The notes: generated by a model not told the origin, from the letters alone. A DNA stretch of 64,000 nucleotides from Cryobacterium fucosi (GCF_004403515.1 NZ_SOHH01000095.1:37400-101399), one strand, 5' to 3'; shown: positions 35,939-44,970, numbered from the stretch's first letter. Numbers and translations are program-made.

Positions 35939-38670
35939 GGGTGCATCAGGCGCCAGATCCGGTCGCGGGACATCGGCAGCTCGTAGGGGCGGATGCCGAT
36001 GGCGTCGCGCACCGCATTGGCCAGGGCCGGGGCGACCGGGTTGTAGGGCGACTCGCTCATCGACTTCGCGCCGAACGGGCCGAGCGCATCCGTCGTCTCG
36101 GCGAAGTACACCTCGGTCACCGGCAGGTCGGCGAGCAGGGGGATGTGGTAGTTGCGCAGCACGCCGGTGGTGACCGTGCCGGCCCCGTCGAGGATGACCT
36201 CCTCGAACAGCGACGAGCCGATCGCCTGGGCAACCCCACCCTCGACCTGGCCCCGGCACTGCTCGGGGTTCATCACGACGCCGGCATCCGCGGCCTGGAT
36301 CGACTGCAGGATGCGCACCTCGCCGGTGAGGCTGGACACCGCCACCCGGAACGCCTGCACGTTGAACGCGACCGAACGCCTCGCGCCGTCCTCCTCGGCT
36401 TCGGCGCTCACGGGAGCGGGCCCGGCGGTGCCGGTGCGAAGTTTCTCCGCCAGGCGCGTCGCCGCGCGCAGCACGGCCTTGCCGGCGACGACAACCCCGG
36501 CCGAACCGAACGCGCCCGTGTCATAGCCGGAGGCGTCGGTGTCGGAGTGCAGGATGTCGATCAGGTCGGGGTCCGTGTTCAAGGCCGTCGCCGCGAGCTG
36601 GGCGTGCACGGTGGTCGTTCCGTTGCCGAACTCGGCCGTGCCGACCCGCACGGTGTACCGGCCGGTCGGTTCGAGGGTCACCGAGGCGTGCGCGAAGTGC
36701 CCGCGGGGCGGCATGGTGGCGATCATCGCGGTCGCCATCCCCTCGCCGACCTGCCACTCCGGGCCCTCTGGCGACGGCACGCCGTTGCCGCGCTCGAGCG
36801 CGGCCTGGGCCAGGTCGAGGCACTGGTCGAGGCCATAGCTGCCGAAGATGAGGTCGGCGCCCTCCACCTGGGTCACCACGAGCGGGTCGGCGGGGCCGAC
36901 GCAGTTGAGCCGGCGCAGGTCGAACGGGTTCATCCCGAGGTCTCGGGCGAGGTCGTCGATGGCCGACTCGACCCCGAAGATCACCTGGCCGAGTCCGTAG
37001 CCGCGGAACGCGCCGGAGGGGAGGTTGTTCGTGTACACGCTCTGGGCATCCACCCGCTTGTTCGGCACCGAGTAGAGGCTGACCGACTCCGAGGTGCCGT
37101 GGAACATCACACCGGGGCCGTGGTTGCCATAGGCGCCGGTGTCGGCGAGCACGCCGAGCTTGAGCGCGGTGAGCCGGCCGTCATCGGTCGCGCCGACGGT
37201 GACCTGCACCCGCATCGGGTGACGGACCGGCGCCGCGGTCAGCTCGTCGGCGCGGCTGAACTCGTACTGCACCGGGCGCCCGGTCCGCAGAACGGCGAGG
37301 GTGACGACGTCCTCGGTGAGGATCTCCTGTTTGCCGCCGAACCCTCCGCCGACCCGGGCGGTGAACACCCGCACATCGGCCGGGTCGAGCTCGAACAGGC
37401 GGCAGATCTCCCGGTGCACCAGGAACGGCACCTGCGAGCTCGTGCGCAGTACCAGACGGTCGTCCTCGAGCCAGCCGATCGTGGCATGGGTCTCCAGATG
37501 GGTGTGCGCCACCCGCTGGGTCTGCCAGCTGCCGGTGACGAGCCGGGTGGCGTCGGCCAGGCCGGCCTCGATGTCACCGTGCTCGCCGTGCAACTCGGCG
37601 ACGAGGTTGCGCCCGGGGTCGGCCAGGCGGCTCTCGGCGGCATCCTTGTCTCCGTGCACGAGGGCGGCCCCCGGGAGGAGCGCCTCGTCCGGGTCGAAGA
37701 CCGCGGGCAGCGGCTCGTAGTCGACGTGTATCAGCCGGCAGGCTGCCTCGGCGATCGCCACGGTGTCGGCGACGACCGCCGCGACCCGCTGGCCGCGGAA
37801 CCGCAGCACCCGGTCGAAGACGAGGCTGTCGTCCGGGTCGTCGAGCCGGTCCTCGTGCCGGGCGGTGGAGAAAAGGGTGGCGGGGGAGTCGGCGTGGCTG
37901 AGCACGGCGTGAACGCCGGGCAGGGCGGCGGCCGCGCGGGTGTCGATCGAACGGATGCGCGCGTGGGCGTGCGGGCTCCGCAGCACGCTCAGGTGAGTGA
38001 GGCCCGGCACGGCGACGTCGAGCGTGTACGGTTCCTGCCCGCTCACGATCCGTTCGCTCGCCGGGGCGCGCAGGGACGTGCCGACCCGGCCGGTGCGGAT
38101 CACCCGGCCGAGAGTCGAGGCAGGGGCACCGACGGGCGTGCGGGTGTCGGCGCGGGCATCGGCGCGGGTTTCGTCGGCATCGACCGGGGCATCGGCCGGG
38201 GCATCGGCCGGGGCATCGACCGTGCCGGAGCCGTCGGTCGGCGTGCGGGTGCCGCGGATGGCATCCGCGATCGAGCGGTAGCCGGTGCAGCGACACAGAT
38301 TGCCCTTGAGCAGGCGCGGCAGGTCGTCGTGGTCGTGCTCGGTCAGGGTGGAGGCGGTCACGACCATGCCCGGGGTGCAGAAACCGCACTGGAAACCGGC
38401 GGCGTCCACGAAGCGCTGCTGCACCGGCGCGAGACCGCCGGGCAGGCCCAGCCCGGCCGCCGTCGTGACGGCCGTGTCCTCGGCGCGGAACGCCGGGAAG
38501 ACGCAGGAGTGCACGGGGGTGCCGTCGACGAGCACCGAGCAGGCGCCGCAGTCTCCCGTGTCGCAGCCCTTCTTCACCTCGAAGTGCTCCTGCTGGCGCA
38601 GGAAGGAGCGCAGGCACTGCCCCGGGGCGGCCGGGGCGTCGACCGTCGAACCATTCACGGCGAGCCTCAT
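35869..38670 (-). CDS. Xanthine dehydrogenase-type subunit: fused Fe-S and molybdopterin domains
   Basis: This 933-residue protein joins two units that are often separate. Residues 1-135 hold two [2Fe-2S] clusters (Cys36/41/44/56 and Cys95/98/126/128). A linker (about 140-185) rich in Asp-Ala-Pro contains 12-bp coding repeats. The rest is the molybdopterin-cytosine-dinucleotide domain with GGGFGGKQ, GAFRGYGLGQ and EGGVAQAIG, the last carrying the likely catalytic Glu. It would hydroxylate a purine or other heterocycle; the substrate cannot be read from sequence. It overlaps the FAD subunit gene (ATGA). The final 22 residues, after the family-typical ending near RIWRLMHP, come from an intergenic repeat and are probably non-native. 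Confidence 0.9.
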   Translation of the reverse strand: MRLAVNGSTVDAPAAPGQCLRSFLRQQEHFEVKKGCDTGDCGACSVLVDGTPVHSCVFPAFRAEDTAVTTAAGLGLPGGLAPVQQRFVDAAGFQCGFCTPGMVVTASTLTEHDHDDLPRLLKGNLCRCTGYRSIADAIRGTRTPTDGSGTVDAPADAPADAPVDADETRADARADTRTPVGAPASTLGRVIRTGRVGTSLRAPASERIVSGQEPYTLDVAVPGLTHLSVLRSPHAHARIRSIDTRAAAALPGVHAVLSHADSPATLFSTARHEDRLDDPDDSLVFDRVLRFRGQRVAAVVADTVAIAEAACRLIHVDYEPLPAVFDPDEALLPGAALVHGDKDAAESRLADPGRNLVAELHGEHGDIEAGLADATRLVTGSWQTQRVAHTHLETHATIGWLEDDRLVLRTSSQVPFLVHREICRLFELDPADVRVFTARVGGGFGGKQEILTEDVVTLAVLRTGRPVQYEFSRADELTAAPVRHPMRVQVTVGATDDGRLTALKLGVLADTGAYGNHGPGVMFHGTSESVSLYSVPNKRVDAQSVYTNNLPSGAFRGYGLGQVIFGVESAIDDLARDLGMNPFDLRRLNCVGPADPLVVTQVEGADLIFGSYGLDQCLDLAQAALERGNGVPSPEGPEWQVGEGMATAMIATMPPRGHFAHASVTLEPTGRYTVRVGTAEFGNGTTTVHAQLAATALNTDPDLIDILHSDTDASGYDTGAFGSAGVVVAGKAVLRAATRLAEKLRTGTAGPAPVSAEAEEDGARRSVAFNVQAFRVAVSSLTGEVRILQSIQAADAGVVMNPEQCRGQVEGGVAQAIGSSLFEEVILDGAGTVTTGVLRNYHIPLLADLPVTEVYFAETTDALGPFGAKSMSESPYNPVAPALANAVRDAIGIRPYELPMSRDRIWRLMHPGEVSTGSTTAVIEPAEITPAPR

Positions 38671-39527
38671 GCCCGCACCTCCTCGCGCGCGTCCTCCCAG
38701 GAGAACGCCGGATCGGCCTGGCCCTGCGCGAGTTCGGCCCGGATCTCCTCGCCCAGCACCCCGCTCACGGCGCGGCGCCAGTCGGCGCCGCCGTGGGCAT
38801 CCGTGAACCAGACGTCGATCGCGGCGATGTCACGTTCGAGCGCGCTCGCCGAAGGAGTGGAGTCGTAGCGGAGCTGCACCGGATGGACGGTGCCGGCCGT
38901 GACGGTGAGCACGAAGGCCCCGTCGGCGTCGGTCCGGCCGATCAGCAGGGTGCCGGACCGGCCGAGCGGGGAGAGGGCGATCCGGCGGAAGGCCGTGCGG
39001 GAGTCCAGCGTCGACGCCGGGAGGAGGATCGAGCGCAGCACGTCGCCAGGGTCCAGCCGATTGGCCTGGTTGCCGGTCACGAAATCCACGGCGGGCAGGC
39101 GCTCGTCGCTCCCGTCGCTGCGCCAGAGGAGGACCTCACCGTCGAGGGCCGCGGCCAGGGCGGTCATCGGCCCGGCCGGTAGCGACGCGCACAGGTTGCC
39201 GCCGACCGTGGCCACGTTCCAGATCTTGAACGAGCCGTAGAGAGCGGCGGAGCACTGGAAGAAGAGCGGATGCGCGACCCGGCCGATCGCTTCCGGCAGC
39301 CGGGACAGCTCCGCGATGGTGCAGGTGGCGGCGATCTCCAGGCCGGCGGCGGTGACCGTGAGCGGCTCCCAGCCGAGGGTCTGCAGGTCGACAAGCCCGG
39401 TCAGGTGCACCTGCGGCTCGCCGAACAGGTCGCTGCCGCCGGCCAGCGGCGCCACCGTCGGCCCGAGCGCGGCCAGGTCGGCGCGGGTGCGGGCCGGGGT
39501 GAGAGTCAGAACGGTGTTCAGGTCCAT
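38667..39527 (-). CDS. Xanthine dehydrogenase-type FAD-binding subunit
   Basis: This 286-residue protein matches the medium FAD subunit of molybdenum hydroxylases. FAD-binding blocks APLAGGSDL and ATVGGNLC are present. It passes electrons from the Fe-S centres to NAD or another acceptor. GGGGAGAAGCG precedes the ATG. It is first in a two-gene operon with the fused Fe-S/Mo subunit. The 159-bp gap upstream contains an AT-rich stretch (39541-39575) that probably holds the promoter. Confidence 0.9.
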   Translation of the reverse strand: MDLNTVLTLTPARTRADLAALGPTVAPLAGGSDLFGEPQVHLTGLVDLQTLGWEPLTVTAAGLEIAATCTIAELSRLPEAIGRVAHPLFFQCSAALYGSFKIWNVATVGGNLCASLPAGPMTALAAALDGEVLLWRSDGSDERLPAVDFVTGNQANRLDPGDVLRSILLPASTLDSRTAFRRIALSPLGRSGTLLIGRTDADGAFVLTVTAGTVHPVQLRYDSTPSASALERDIAAIDVWFTDAHGGADWRRAVSGVLGEEIRAELAQGQADPAFSWEDAREEVRA

Positions 39528-39686
39528 CGCTTCTCCCCAATAGACTGAGTTGCTAAGTTTCTGAGATAGAACCTAGCCGGGGGAGCGCGGGGTCGCGTGA
39601 CCCACGCGCATCCTCACGGCCTCTTCACACCAACGGCGCGGTCGCCGCCGCTGGTTTGCAGGCACGATAGCGCGAAATCGGCCGAG

Positions 39687-40208
39687 TCAGGCGGAGTGAT
39701 CGACGCCGTGCAGCTGGTCCAGGATGTGGTCGAGCACCTTGTCGAGCACGTCGAGCCCGTCGCGCACCCCGCCGCTCGAGCCCGGCAGATTCACGATCAC
39801 GGTGCGGCCGCGGGCGATTCCGGCCCGGCCGCGGGAGAGCACGGCCAGGGGCGTCGAGGCGGCACCCCGCCTGCGCAGCTCCTCCATCAGGCCGGGCAGC
39901 TCCAGGTCGAGCAGTGGCGCGGTCTGCTCCGGGGTGCGGTCGTGCGGGCTGATGCCGGTGCCGCCCGTGGTGATCACCAGGTCGTAGCCGGCGTCGACGG
40001 CGGCCCGCAGTGCGGCCCCGACCGGGTCGCCGTCCGGCACGACGTGGCGGCCGAGCACGGTCCAGCCGCGGTCGATCAGCCAGGCGTCGATGACGGGGCC
40101 GGTGCGGTCGGTGTAGATTCCCGCCGCCGCGCGCGTCGACGCCACGATGACCTGGGCGGTGCGCTCCGGGTGCGGGACGCGGATCGGGGTCGTTGAGGGT
40201 GCGTTCAC
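39687..40208 (-). CDS. mogA: Molybdopterin adenylyltransferase / MoaB-MogA family
   Basis: This 173-residue protein has the molybdopterin-binding signature TTGGTGISPHDRTPE and NLPGSSGGV near the C-terminus. MogA/MoaB proteins adenylate molybdopterin before MoeA inserts molybdate. The GTG start has GGAGG just upstream. It is divergent from the mod operon, so both may be controlled from the shared 105-bp gap. Confidence 0.92.
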   Translation of the reverse strand: MNAPSTTPIRVPHPERTAQVIVASTRAAAGIYTDRTGPVIDAWLIDRGWTVLGRHVVPDGDPVGAALRAAVDAGYDLVITTGGTGISPHDRTPEQTAPLLDLELPGLMEELRRRGAASTPLAVLSRGRAGIARGRTVIVNLPGSSGGVRDGLDVLDKVLDHILDQLHGVDHSA

Positions 40209-40301
40209 GCCTCCATCCTGCCCCACCGACCGGCCCCACCGACCGGCCCGACCGTTCCGACCGGCTCGAATCGTCGACGGGCGGGCAAGCGAAACCGCAG
40301 A

Positions 40302-40307
40302 TACGGT
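40302..40307 (+). promoter_or_regulatory. -10-like box of leaderless mod-operon transcript
   Basis: TACGGT lies six bases before the ATG at 40314 and no ribosome site is visible, giving the TANNNT-N6-ATG layout. Confidence 0.5.
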
Positions 40308-40313
40308 AATAAG

Positions 40314-40727
40314 ATGCATTCCATGTCGCAGATACGGATCAGGGACGCCGCCGGGTACCTCGGGGTGAGCGATGACACCGTGCGCCGCTGGATCGACAAC
40401 GGCATCCTGGCCGCGTCCGACGACGACTCGGGGCGCATGGTCGTCGACGGCCTCGACCTGGCCCGGCTGGCCAGGGAGAACGCGCTCGCGCCGGCCGACC
40501 CGGCCGACACGGCCAGCTCGGCGCGCAACCGTTTCGTCGGCCTGGTGACCAGCGTGCTCAGCGACCCGGTCATGTCCCAGGTCGAGCTCCAGTGCGGCCC
40601 GCACCGGGTGGTCTCCTTGATGAGCACGGAGGCCGTGCGGGAGCTCGGCCTCGTGCCCGGTTCCGTCGCCGTCGCCGTGGTCAAGGCGACCAACGTCATC
40701 GTCGAGACGCCGAGAGGGCACCAGTGA
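40314..40727 (+). CDS. HTH-TOBE molybdate-responsive protein
   Basis: This 137-residue protein has an N-terminal MerR/excisionase-type helix-turn-helix (about residues 6-50, DAAGYLGVSDDTVRRWIDNG) and a C-terminal TOBE/Mop molybdate-binding domain (about 70-134). It is probably a small ModE-like regulator of the modABC operon it heads, sensing molybdate through its Mop domain. A second ATG at 40323 is possible. The stop overlaps modA (GTGA). The neighbouring ModC lacks a TOBE domain, so this protein may be the only molybdate-sensing module here (inference). Confidence 0.87.
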   Translation: MHSMSQIRIRDAAGYLGVSDDTVRRWIDNGILAASDDDSGRMVVDGLDLARLARENALAPADPADTASSARNRFVGLVTSVLSDPVMSQVELQCGPHRVVSLMSTEAVRELGLVPGSVAVAVVKATNVIVETPRGHQ

Positions 40728-41545
40728 CGGCGCGCCGCCGTCCTCTCGCCGCGCTCGTGCTGCTCGCGGCCGCAGGGCTCACCGCAGGCTGCGCCGGCCA
40801 GGGAGGCTCCCCGGGCGCACCGTCGGCAGCTCAGTCGGCCGCAGCCTCGTCGTCCGCCTCGCCCGCCGCGTCCGAAACGCTCACCGTGTTCGCCGCGGCC
40901 TCCCTGACCGGCACGTTCACCGCTCTCGCCGACCGATTCGAGGCCGCGCACCCTGGCGTCAGGGTGACCCTCAATTTCGCCGGCTCGGCCGACCTTGTCA
41001 CCCAGATCACGGAGGGCGCCCCGGCCGATGTCTTCGCGGCCGCCGACACCAGGAGCATGGACAGGCTCGCCGCCGCCGGCCTGGTGGCCGGGAAACCGGT
41101 GGTCTTCGCGACCAACACTCTCGAGATCGCGGTGCCGCCCGGCAACCCGGCCGGCATCGCGACCTTCGCCGACCTGGCCCGCCCCGGCGTCGCCGTGGTG
41201 GCCTGCGCGCCCCAGGTGCCCTGCGGCGCCGCGGCAGCGAAGATCGAGGCGGCGACCGGCATCACGCTCGCACCGGTCAGCGAGGAGAACGCCGTCACCG
41301 ATGTGCTCGGCAAGGTCTCCACGGGCGAAGCGGATGCCGGGCTCGTATACATCACCGACGTCACCGCGGCAGGCGGGGCGGTCCGCGGGATCCCGTTCCC
41401 CGAGTCGGATCGCGCCGTGAACCGCTACCCGATCGCGGTCGTGGCCGGCAGTGCGCAGGCGAAGCTCGGGGCATCCTTCGCCCGGTTCGTCACCGACCCG
41501 GGCGGCCGGAAGATACTCTCGGCGGCCGGTTTTGGCACTCCCTGA
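40724..41545 (+). CDS. modA: Molybdate ABC transporter substrate-binding lipoprotein
   Basis: This 273-residue protein has a signal peptide with lipobox LTAGC at about residues 20-24, a Ser/Ala-rich spacer, and a periplasmic-binding-protein fold. Family blocks are [12 protein letters not shown] and [11 protein letters not shown] near the N-terminus and [10 protein letters not shown] in the second half. It captures molybdate outside the membrane. The GTG start overlaps the regulator stop and has GAGAGGG upstream. Confidence 0.94.
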   Translation: MTARRRPLAALVLLAAAGLTAGCAGQGGSPGAPSAAQSAAASSSASPAASETLTVFAAASLTGTFTALADRFEAAHPGVRVTLNFAGSADLVTQITEGAPADVFAAADTRSMDRLAAAGLVAGKPVVFATNTLEIAVPPGNPAGIATFADLARPGVAVVACAPQVPCGAAAAKIEAATGITLAPVSEENAVTDVLGKVSTGEADAGLVYITDVTAAGGAVRGIPFPESDRAVNRYPIAVVAGSAQAKLGASFARFVTDPGGRKILSAAGFGTP

Positions 41546-42368
41546 GTCGTCGGGGCGGCCACAGACCCGCGGCTCCGCACCGGCCGGGCCGGTCACGCTC
41601 GGCGTGCCGCGGTGGATCCTCGCGATCGCCGCTCTCGGCGCCATCTTCATCGTGCTGCCGGTCGTCGGCATGACGGCGCGGGTGGACTGGGCCCATTTCG
41701 GCAGCCTGGTCACCTCGCCGTCCGCGGTCGCGGCACTGCTGCTGAGCCTCCGCACCGCGGCGGCGAGCACCGTGCTGTGCCTGGTCCTCGGGGTGCCGAT
41801 GGCCCTGATGCTTGCCCGCAGCCGGTTCCCCGGGCAGCGGCTGGTGCGCGCCGTCGTGCTCCTGCCCCTCGTGCTGCCGCCCGTCGTGGGCGGCATCGCC
41901 CTGCTGTCGACATTCGGCCGCCGCGGGCTGCTCGGCCAGGCCTTCGAGGTTCTTGGAGTGCAGATCGCGTTCTCGACCGCCGCCGTCGTCCTCGCCCAGA
42001 CCTTTGTCGCCCTGCCGTTCCTCGTGCTCAGCGTCGAGGCCACCCTTCGGGCCTCCGGCGCCCGCTACGAGGCCGTCGCCGCCACCCTCGGCGCCACTCC
42101 CAGCGTCGTGTTCTGGCGGGTGACGCTTCCGCTCGTGCTGCCCGGCCTGGTCTCCGGCGCCGTGCTCGCCTTTGCCCGCGCCCTCGGTGAATTCGGCGCG
42201 ACCCTCACCTTCGCCGGCAGCCTCGAGGGCGTCACCCGCACGCTTCCGCTGGAGATCTACCTGCAACGCGAGACCGACCCGGATGCCGCGGTGGCGCTGG
42301 CGCTCGTGCTCGTCGCCGTCGCCGTGGTGGTCATGGTCGCGACGCACCGGCCGCGGGCCCCGTCGTGA
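41532..42368 (+). CDS. modB: Molybdate ABC transporter permease
   Basis: This integral membrane protein is about 278 residues long with five to six helices. The EAA-like loop that contacts ModC is [21 protein letters not shown], followed by [13 protein letters not shown] sequence ([10 protein letters not shown]). The start is uncertain: a TTG at 41532 overlaps modA by 14 bases, and a GTG at 41604 would begin just before the first helix. Neither has a strong ribosome site. The stop overlaps a short ORF that duplicates the beginning of modC. Confidence 0.9.
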   Translation: MALPESSGRPQTRGSAPAGPVTLGVPRWILAIAALGAIFIVLPVVGMTARVDWAHFGSLVTSPSAVAALLLSLRTAAASTVLCLVLGVPMALMLARSRFPGQRLVRAVVLLPLVLPPVVGGIALLSTFGRRGLLGQAFEVLGVQIAFSTAAVVLAQTFVALPFLVLSVEATLRASGARYEAVAATLGATPSVVFWRVTLPLVLPGLVSGAVLAFARALGEFGATLTFAGSLEGVTRTLPLEIYLQRETDPDAAVALALVLVAVAVVVMVATHRPRAPS

Positions 42369-42478
42369 CGTTCGAGCTGGCTGCGGTGGTCGCCCGGCGC
42401 GGACTCGACGTGTCGTGGGGGGTCTCGTGACGTTCGAGCTGGCTGCGGTGGTCGCCCGGCGCGGACTCGACGTGTCGT
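42363..42478 (+). repeat. 62-bp tandem duplication across the modB/modC junction
   Basis: A 54-base sequence starting TCGTGACGTTCGAG occurs at 42363-42416 and again, identical, at 42425-42478. The offset is 62 bases, not a multiple of three. The first copy still overlaps the modB stop (GTGA). The second copy is the true modC start. Confidence 0.95.
42365..42430 (+). CDS. 21-codon ORF created by duplication of the modC start
   Basis: It starts with GTG overlapping the modB stop and reads the same first 17 residues as ModC ([17 protein letters not shown]). It then reads WGVS and stops at a TGA that overlaps the GTG of modC. It is therefore a decoy or leader peptide that keeps translational coupling on both sides. 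It is unlikely to have a function of its own and could reduce modC translation. Confidence 0.6.
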   Translation: MTFELAAVVARRGLDVSWGVS

Positions 42479-43224
42479 TCACCGTGGCGCCGGGGGAGAC
42501 CGTGGCGTTGCTGGGCTCCAACGGGGCCGGCAAGTCCACCGTGGTCGAGATCAGCGCAGGCCTGCTCCGCCCCGACGCCGGCCGGGCAAGTCTGGCCGGC
42601 CGGGTGCTCTTCGACCTGGGCGGGGGCCGCCCGGGGGTCTGGCTGCCGCCGCACGCCCGCGGCACCGCGCTGCTCGCCCAGGAACCGCTCCTGTTCCCGC
42701 ACCTCACGGTGCGGGACAACGTGGCGTTCGGCCCGCGCAGCGCGGGCGAGTCCCGGGCCAGGTCGCGGGAGATCGCCGACGAGTGGCTGGCAGCGGCCGA
42801 GGTCGCCGACCTGGCCGACCGCCGGCCGACCGCGCTCTCCGGAGGGCAGGCCCAGCGGGTGGCCGTGGCCAGGGCCCTCGCGGCGGATCCGCGCCTGCTA
42901 CTGCTCGACGAGCCGATGACCGCCCTCGATGTGGCCGCGGTACCCGCGCAGCGCAGGCTCCTGCACCGGGTGCTGGCCGGCCGGTCCGTCATCCTGGTCA
43001 CCCACGACCCGCTCGACGCCCTGGCCCTGGCCAGCCGGGTGATCGTGCTCGACCAGGGCCGGATCGTGGAGGAGGGCCCGACGCGCACCGTGTTCGCGCG
43101 GCCGCAGACCGAGTTCACCCGCGCCCTGACCTTCGGCCTCGACCTCTCTGCCGGCCCTGCTCGCCCGGACGCTGGCCCTGCTCGCCCGGACGCCGGCCCT
43201 GCTCGCCCGGACGCCGGCCCCTGA
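42427..43224 (+). CDS. modC: Molybdate ABC transporter ATP-binding protein, no TOBE domain
   Basis: This 265-residue ATPase has Walker A GSNGAGKST, signature LSGGQAQRVAVARAL and Walker B LLLLDEPMTALD, and drives molybdate import with ModA and ModB. It is shorter than typical ModC because the C-terminal TOBE (Mop) domain is missing; a separate HTH-TOBE protein is encoded at the head of the operon. The last 24 residues are three copies of a 7-residue AGPARPD-type unit encoded by 21-bp tandem repeats (43152-43214). The GTG start lies in the second copy of a 62-bp duplication. Confidence 0.93.
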   Translation: MTFELAAVVARRGLDVSFTVAPGETVALLGSNGAGKSTVVEISAGLLRPDAGRASLAGRVLFDLGGGRPGVWLPPHARGTALLAQEPLLFPHLTVRDNVAFGPRSAGESRARSREIADEWLAAAEVADLADRRPTALSGGQAQRVAVARALAADPRLLLLDEPMTALDVAAVPAQRRLLHRVLAGRSVILVTHDPLDALALASRVIVLDQGRIVEEGPTRTVFARPQTEFTRALTFGLDLSAGPARPDAGPARPDAGPARPDAGP

Positions 43225-43244
43225 ACTCCCGCCTCCCCGTGGCC

Positions 43245-43329
43245 AATTCAGGAGAATCAGATGCCGGCGACCGTGATTCCGCGTGATTCCGGGCGCTGGT
43301 GCGGGACATCCGGGCAAATCTCCTGAATT
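43245..43329. repeat. 85-bp AATTCAGGAG element, copy A
   Basis: It begins AATTCAGGAG and ends with the exact reverse complement CTCCTGAATT. The interior contains GATTCCGGG and GACATCCGGGCAAAT. The similarity to copy B extends about 20 bp beyond the right arm (ACACTNNGGCGGCG). No open frame of interest is present. Confidence 0.8.
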
Positions 43330-43445
43330 AGACACACTCCGGCGGCGTGACGCGCGCGAAGGGCAGGGCAGGGCGGGCAGGGCGGGCAGGTGCCTGCGGC
43401 AGATGCATCTCACTCGCGGCCTGATGGCGCCGTTCCTCGGTGGCT

Positions 43446-43530
43446 AATTCAGGAGAAACGGATGCCGGACGCCAGACTCCCGCCGGATTCCGGGGGCTGG
43501 TGCGGGACATCCGGGCAAATCTCCTGAATT
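43446..43530. repeat. 85-bp AATTCAGGAG element, copy B
   Basis: It has the same arms, orientation and length as copy A, 201 bp downstream. The right 35 bases are identical and the left half has diverged. Direct tandem placement of two hairpin-forming elements suggests duplication or repeated insertion. Confidence 0.8.
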
Positions 43531-43641
43531 AGGCACACTTTGGCGGCGCCACACAAGTCGGGCAGGCAGCAGGGGGCAGCAGGCAGCAGGGGGCAGGGCA
43601 GCGGCGGGCGTCACGCGGCGCGCATTCTCCGGGCGAAGGAA

Positions 43642-43647
43642 TACCCT
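43642..43647 (+). promoter_or_regulatory. -10-like box of possibly leaderless sufS transcript
   Basis: TACCCT lies six bases before the sufS ATG (TANNNT-N6-ATG). The only purine-rich stretches (AAGGA, TAAGG) are badly spaced for a ribosome site. Confidence 0.4.
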
Positions 43648-43653
43648 TAAGGC

Positions 43654-44970
43654 ATGACCGTTTCCGCACCCTTGTCCGCCCGTGCGACCGCGCGCCCGTT
43701 GAAGGACGAGGAGGTGGCCCGAATCCGCAACGATTTCCCCATCCTGGAAACCCGGGTGAACGGGCATCCGCTGAACTACCTGGACTCGGGTGCCACCTCG
43801 CAGAACCCGGTAAGCGTGATGGAGGCGGAGCAGGAGTTCTACGAGCAGCGGAACGCCGCCGTGCACCGCGGGGCGCACACCCTCGCCTTCGCCGCCACCG
43901 AGGCATTCGAGGCCGCCCGCGCCACGGTTGCCGCCTTCATCGGTGCCCGGACCGACGAGATCGTGTGGACGTCGAACGCCACCGAGGCGGTCAACCTGGT
44001 GGCCTACTCCCTCTCCAACGCGTCGCTCGGGCTCGGCGGCGAGGCGGCGAAGCGTTTCCGGCTCGGCGCGGGCGACGAGATCGTCGTCACCGAGATGGAG
44101 CACCACGCCAACCTGATCCCGTGGCAGCAGCTCGCGCTGCGCACGGGCGCGACCCTGCGGTTCATCCCGGTACAGGATGACGGCACCCTCGATCTGGCCG
44201 CCGCCGGCACCGTGGTCGGCACCCGCACCCGCCTGCTCGCCTTCACCCACGCCTCCAACGTCGTCGGCACGATCAACCCCGTCGCCGAGCTCGTCGCCCT
44301 GGCCCGAGCGGTCGGCGCGCTGGTGCTGCTGGACGCCTGCCAGTCCGTGCCGCACCTGCCCGTCGACGTCGCCGCGCTCGACGTGGACTTCGCCGTCTTC
44401 TCCGGCCACAAGATGCTCGGCCCGACCGGAATCGGCGTGCTCTACGCCAAGGCCGAACTGCTCGCCGACCTGCCGCCGTTCCTCACCGGCGGCTCGATGA
44501 TCACGACCGTCGACATGCACACGGCCGAGTTCCTCGCCCCGCCGCAGCGGTTCGAGGCCGGTACCCAGCGCATCTCGCAGGCGATCGCCCTGGCCGCCGC
44601 GGTTGACTACCTGACCGAGACCGGTATGGCCCGGATCGAGGCCCGGGAGGCGCAGCTCGGCCACCGCCTCCTCGCCGGGCTCAGCGACATCCCCGGTGTG
44701 CGCGTGCTCGGGCCGGGCCTCGGCGCGGAACGGATCGGCCTGGCAAGCTTCGACCTGGCCGGCGTGCACGCGCACGACGTGGGCCAGTACCTCGACGAGG
44801 CCGGAATCGCGGTGAGGGTCGGTCACCACTGCGCCCAGCCCCTGCACCGGCGCCTCGGCGTCACCGCGTCCACCCGCGCCAGCACCTACCTCTACACGAC
44901 CACCGACGAGGTGGATCAGTTCCTGGCAACCCTGCGCGAGGTTGCGCCGTTCTTCGGAGTCCGTTCATGA
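43654..44970 (+). CDS. sufS: SufS-type cysteine desulfurase
   Basis: This 438-residue PLP enzyme takes sulfur from cysteine for Fe-S cluster or cofactor assembly. Lys253 in SGHKMLGPTG binds PLP. Cys393 in GHHCAQPLH is the persulfide-forming residue of group II desulfurases. EMEHHANLIPW and RISQA are family blocks. It overlaps sufU (ATGA). The other suf genes (sufBCD) are not in the window. The pair may serve Fe-S assembly or supply sulfur to Moco and FdhD (inference). Confidence 0.94.
   Translation: MTVSAPLSARATARPLKDEEVARIRNDFPILETRVNGHPLNYLDSGATSQNPVSVMEAEQEFYEQRNAAVHRGAHTLAFAATEAFEAARATVAAFIGARTDEIVWTSNATEAVNLVAYSLSNASLGLGGEAAKRFRLGAGDEIVVTEMEHHANLIPWQQLALRTGATLRFIPVQDDGTLDLAAAGTVVGTRTRLLAFTHASNVVGTINPVAELVALARAVGALVLLDACQSVPHLPVDVAALDVDFAVFSGHKMLGPTGIGVLYAKAELLADLPPFLTGGSMITTVDMHTAEFLAPPQRFEAGTQRISQAIALAAAVDYLTETGMARIEAREAQLGHRLLAGLSDIPGVRVLGPGLGAERIGLASFDLAGVHAHDVGQYLDEAGIAVRVGHHCAQPLHRRLGVTASTRASTYLYTTTDEVDQFLATLREVAPFFGVRS

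Larger units (their letters stand above)
43225..43653. other. Intergenic region between modC and sufS
   Basis: No gene is seen in this 429-bp gap. It holds two copies of the AATTCAGGAG element (43245-43329 and 43446-43530), and GGGCAGG-rich and GGCAGCAGG-rich low-complexity stretches. A -10-like box sits directly before sufS. Confidence 0.6.

Noticed and set aside
35941..38868. 975-codon plus-strand open frame over the xanthine dehydrogenase gene
   Set aside because: It is an antisense shadow with no recognisable motif, and the opposite strand has all expected Fe-S and Mo motifs.
43245..43530. AATTCAGGAG elements considered as insertion sequences
   Set aside because: They are only 85 bp with no coding capacity or visible target duplication; recorded as repeats instead.
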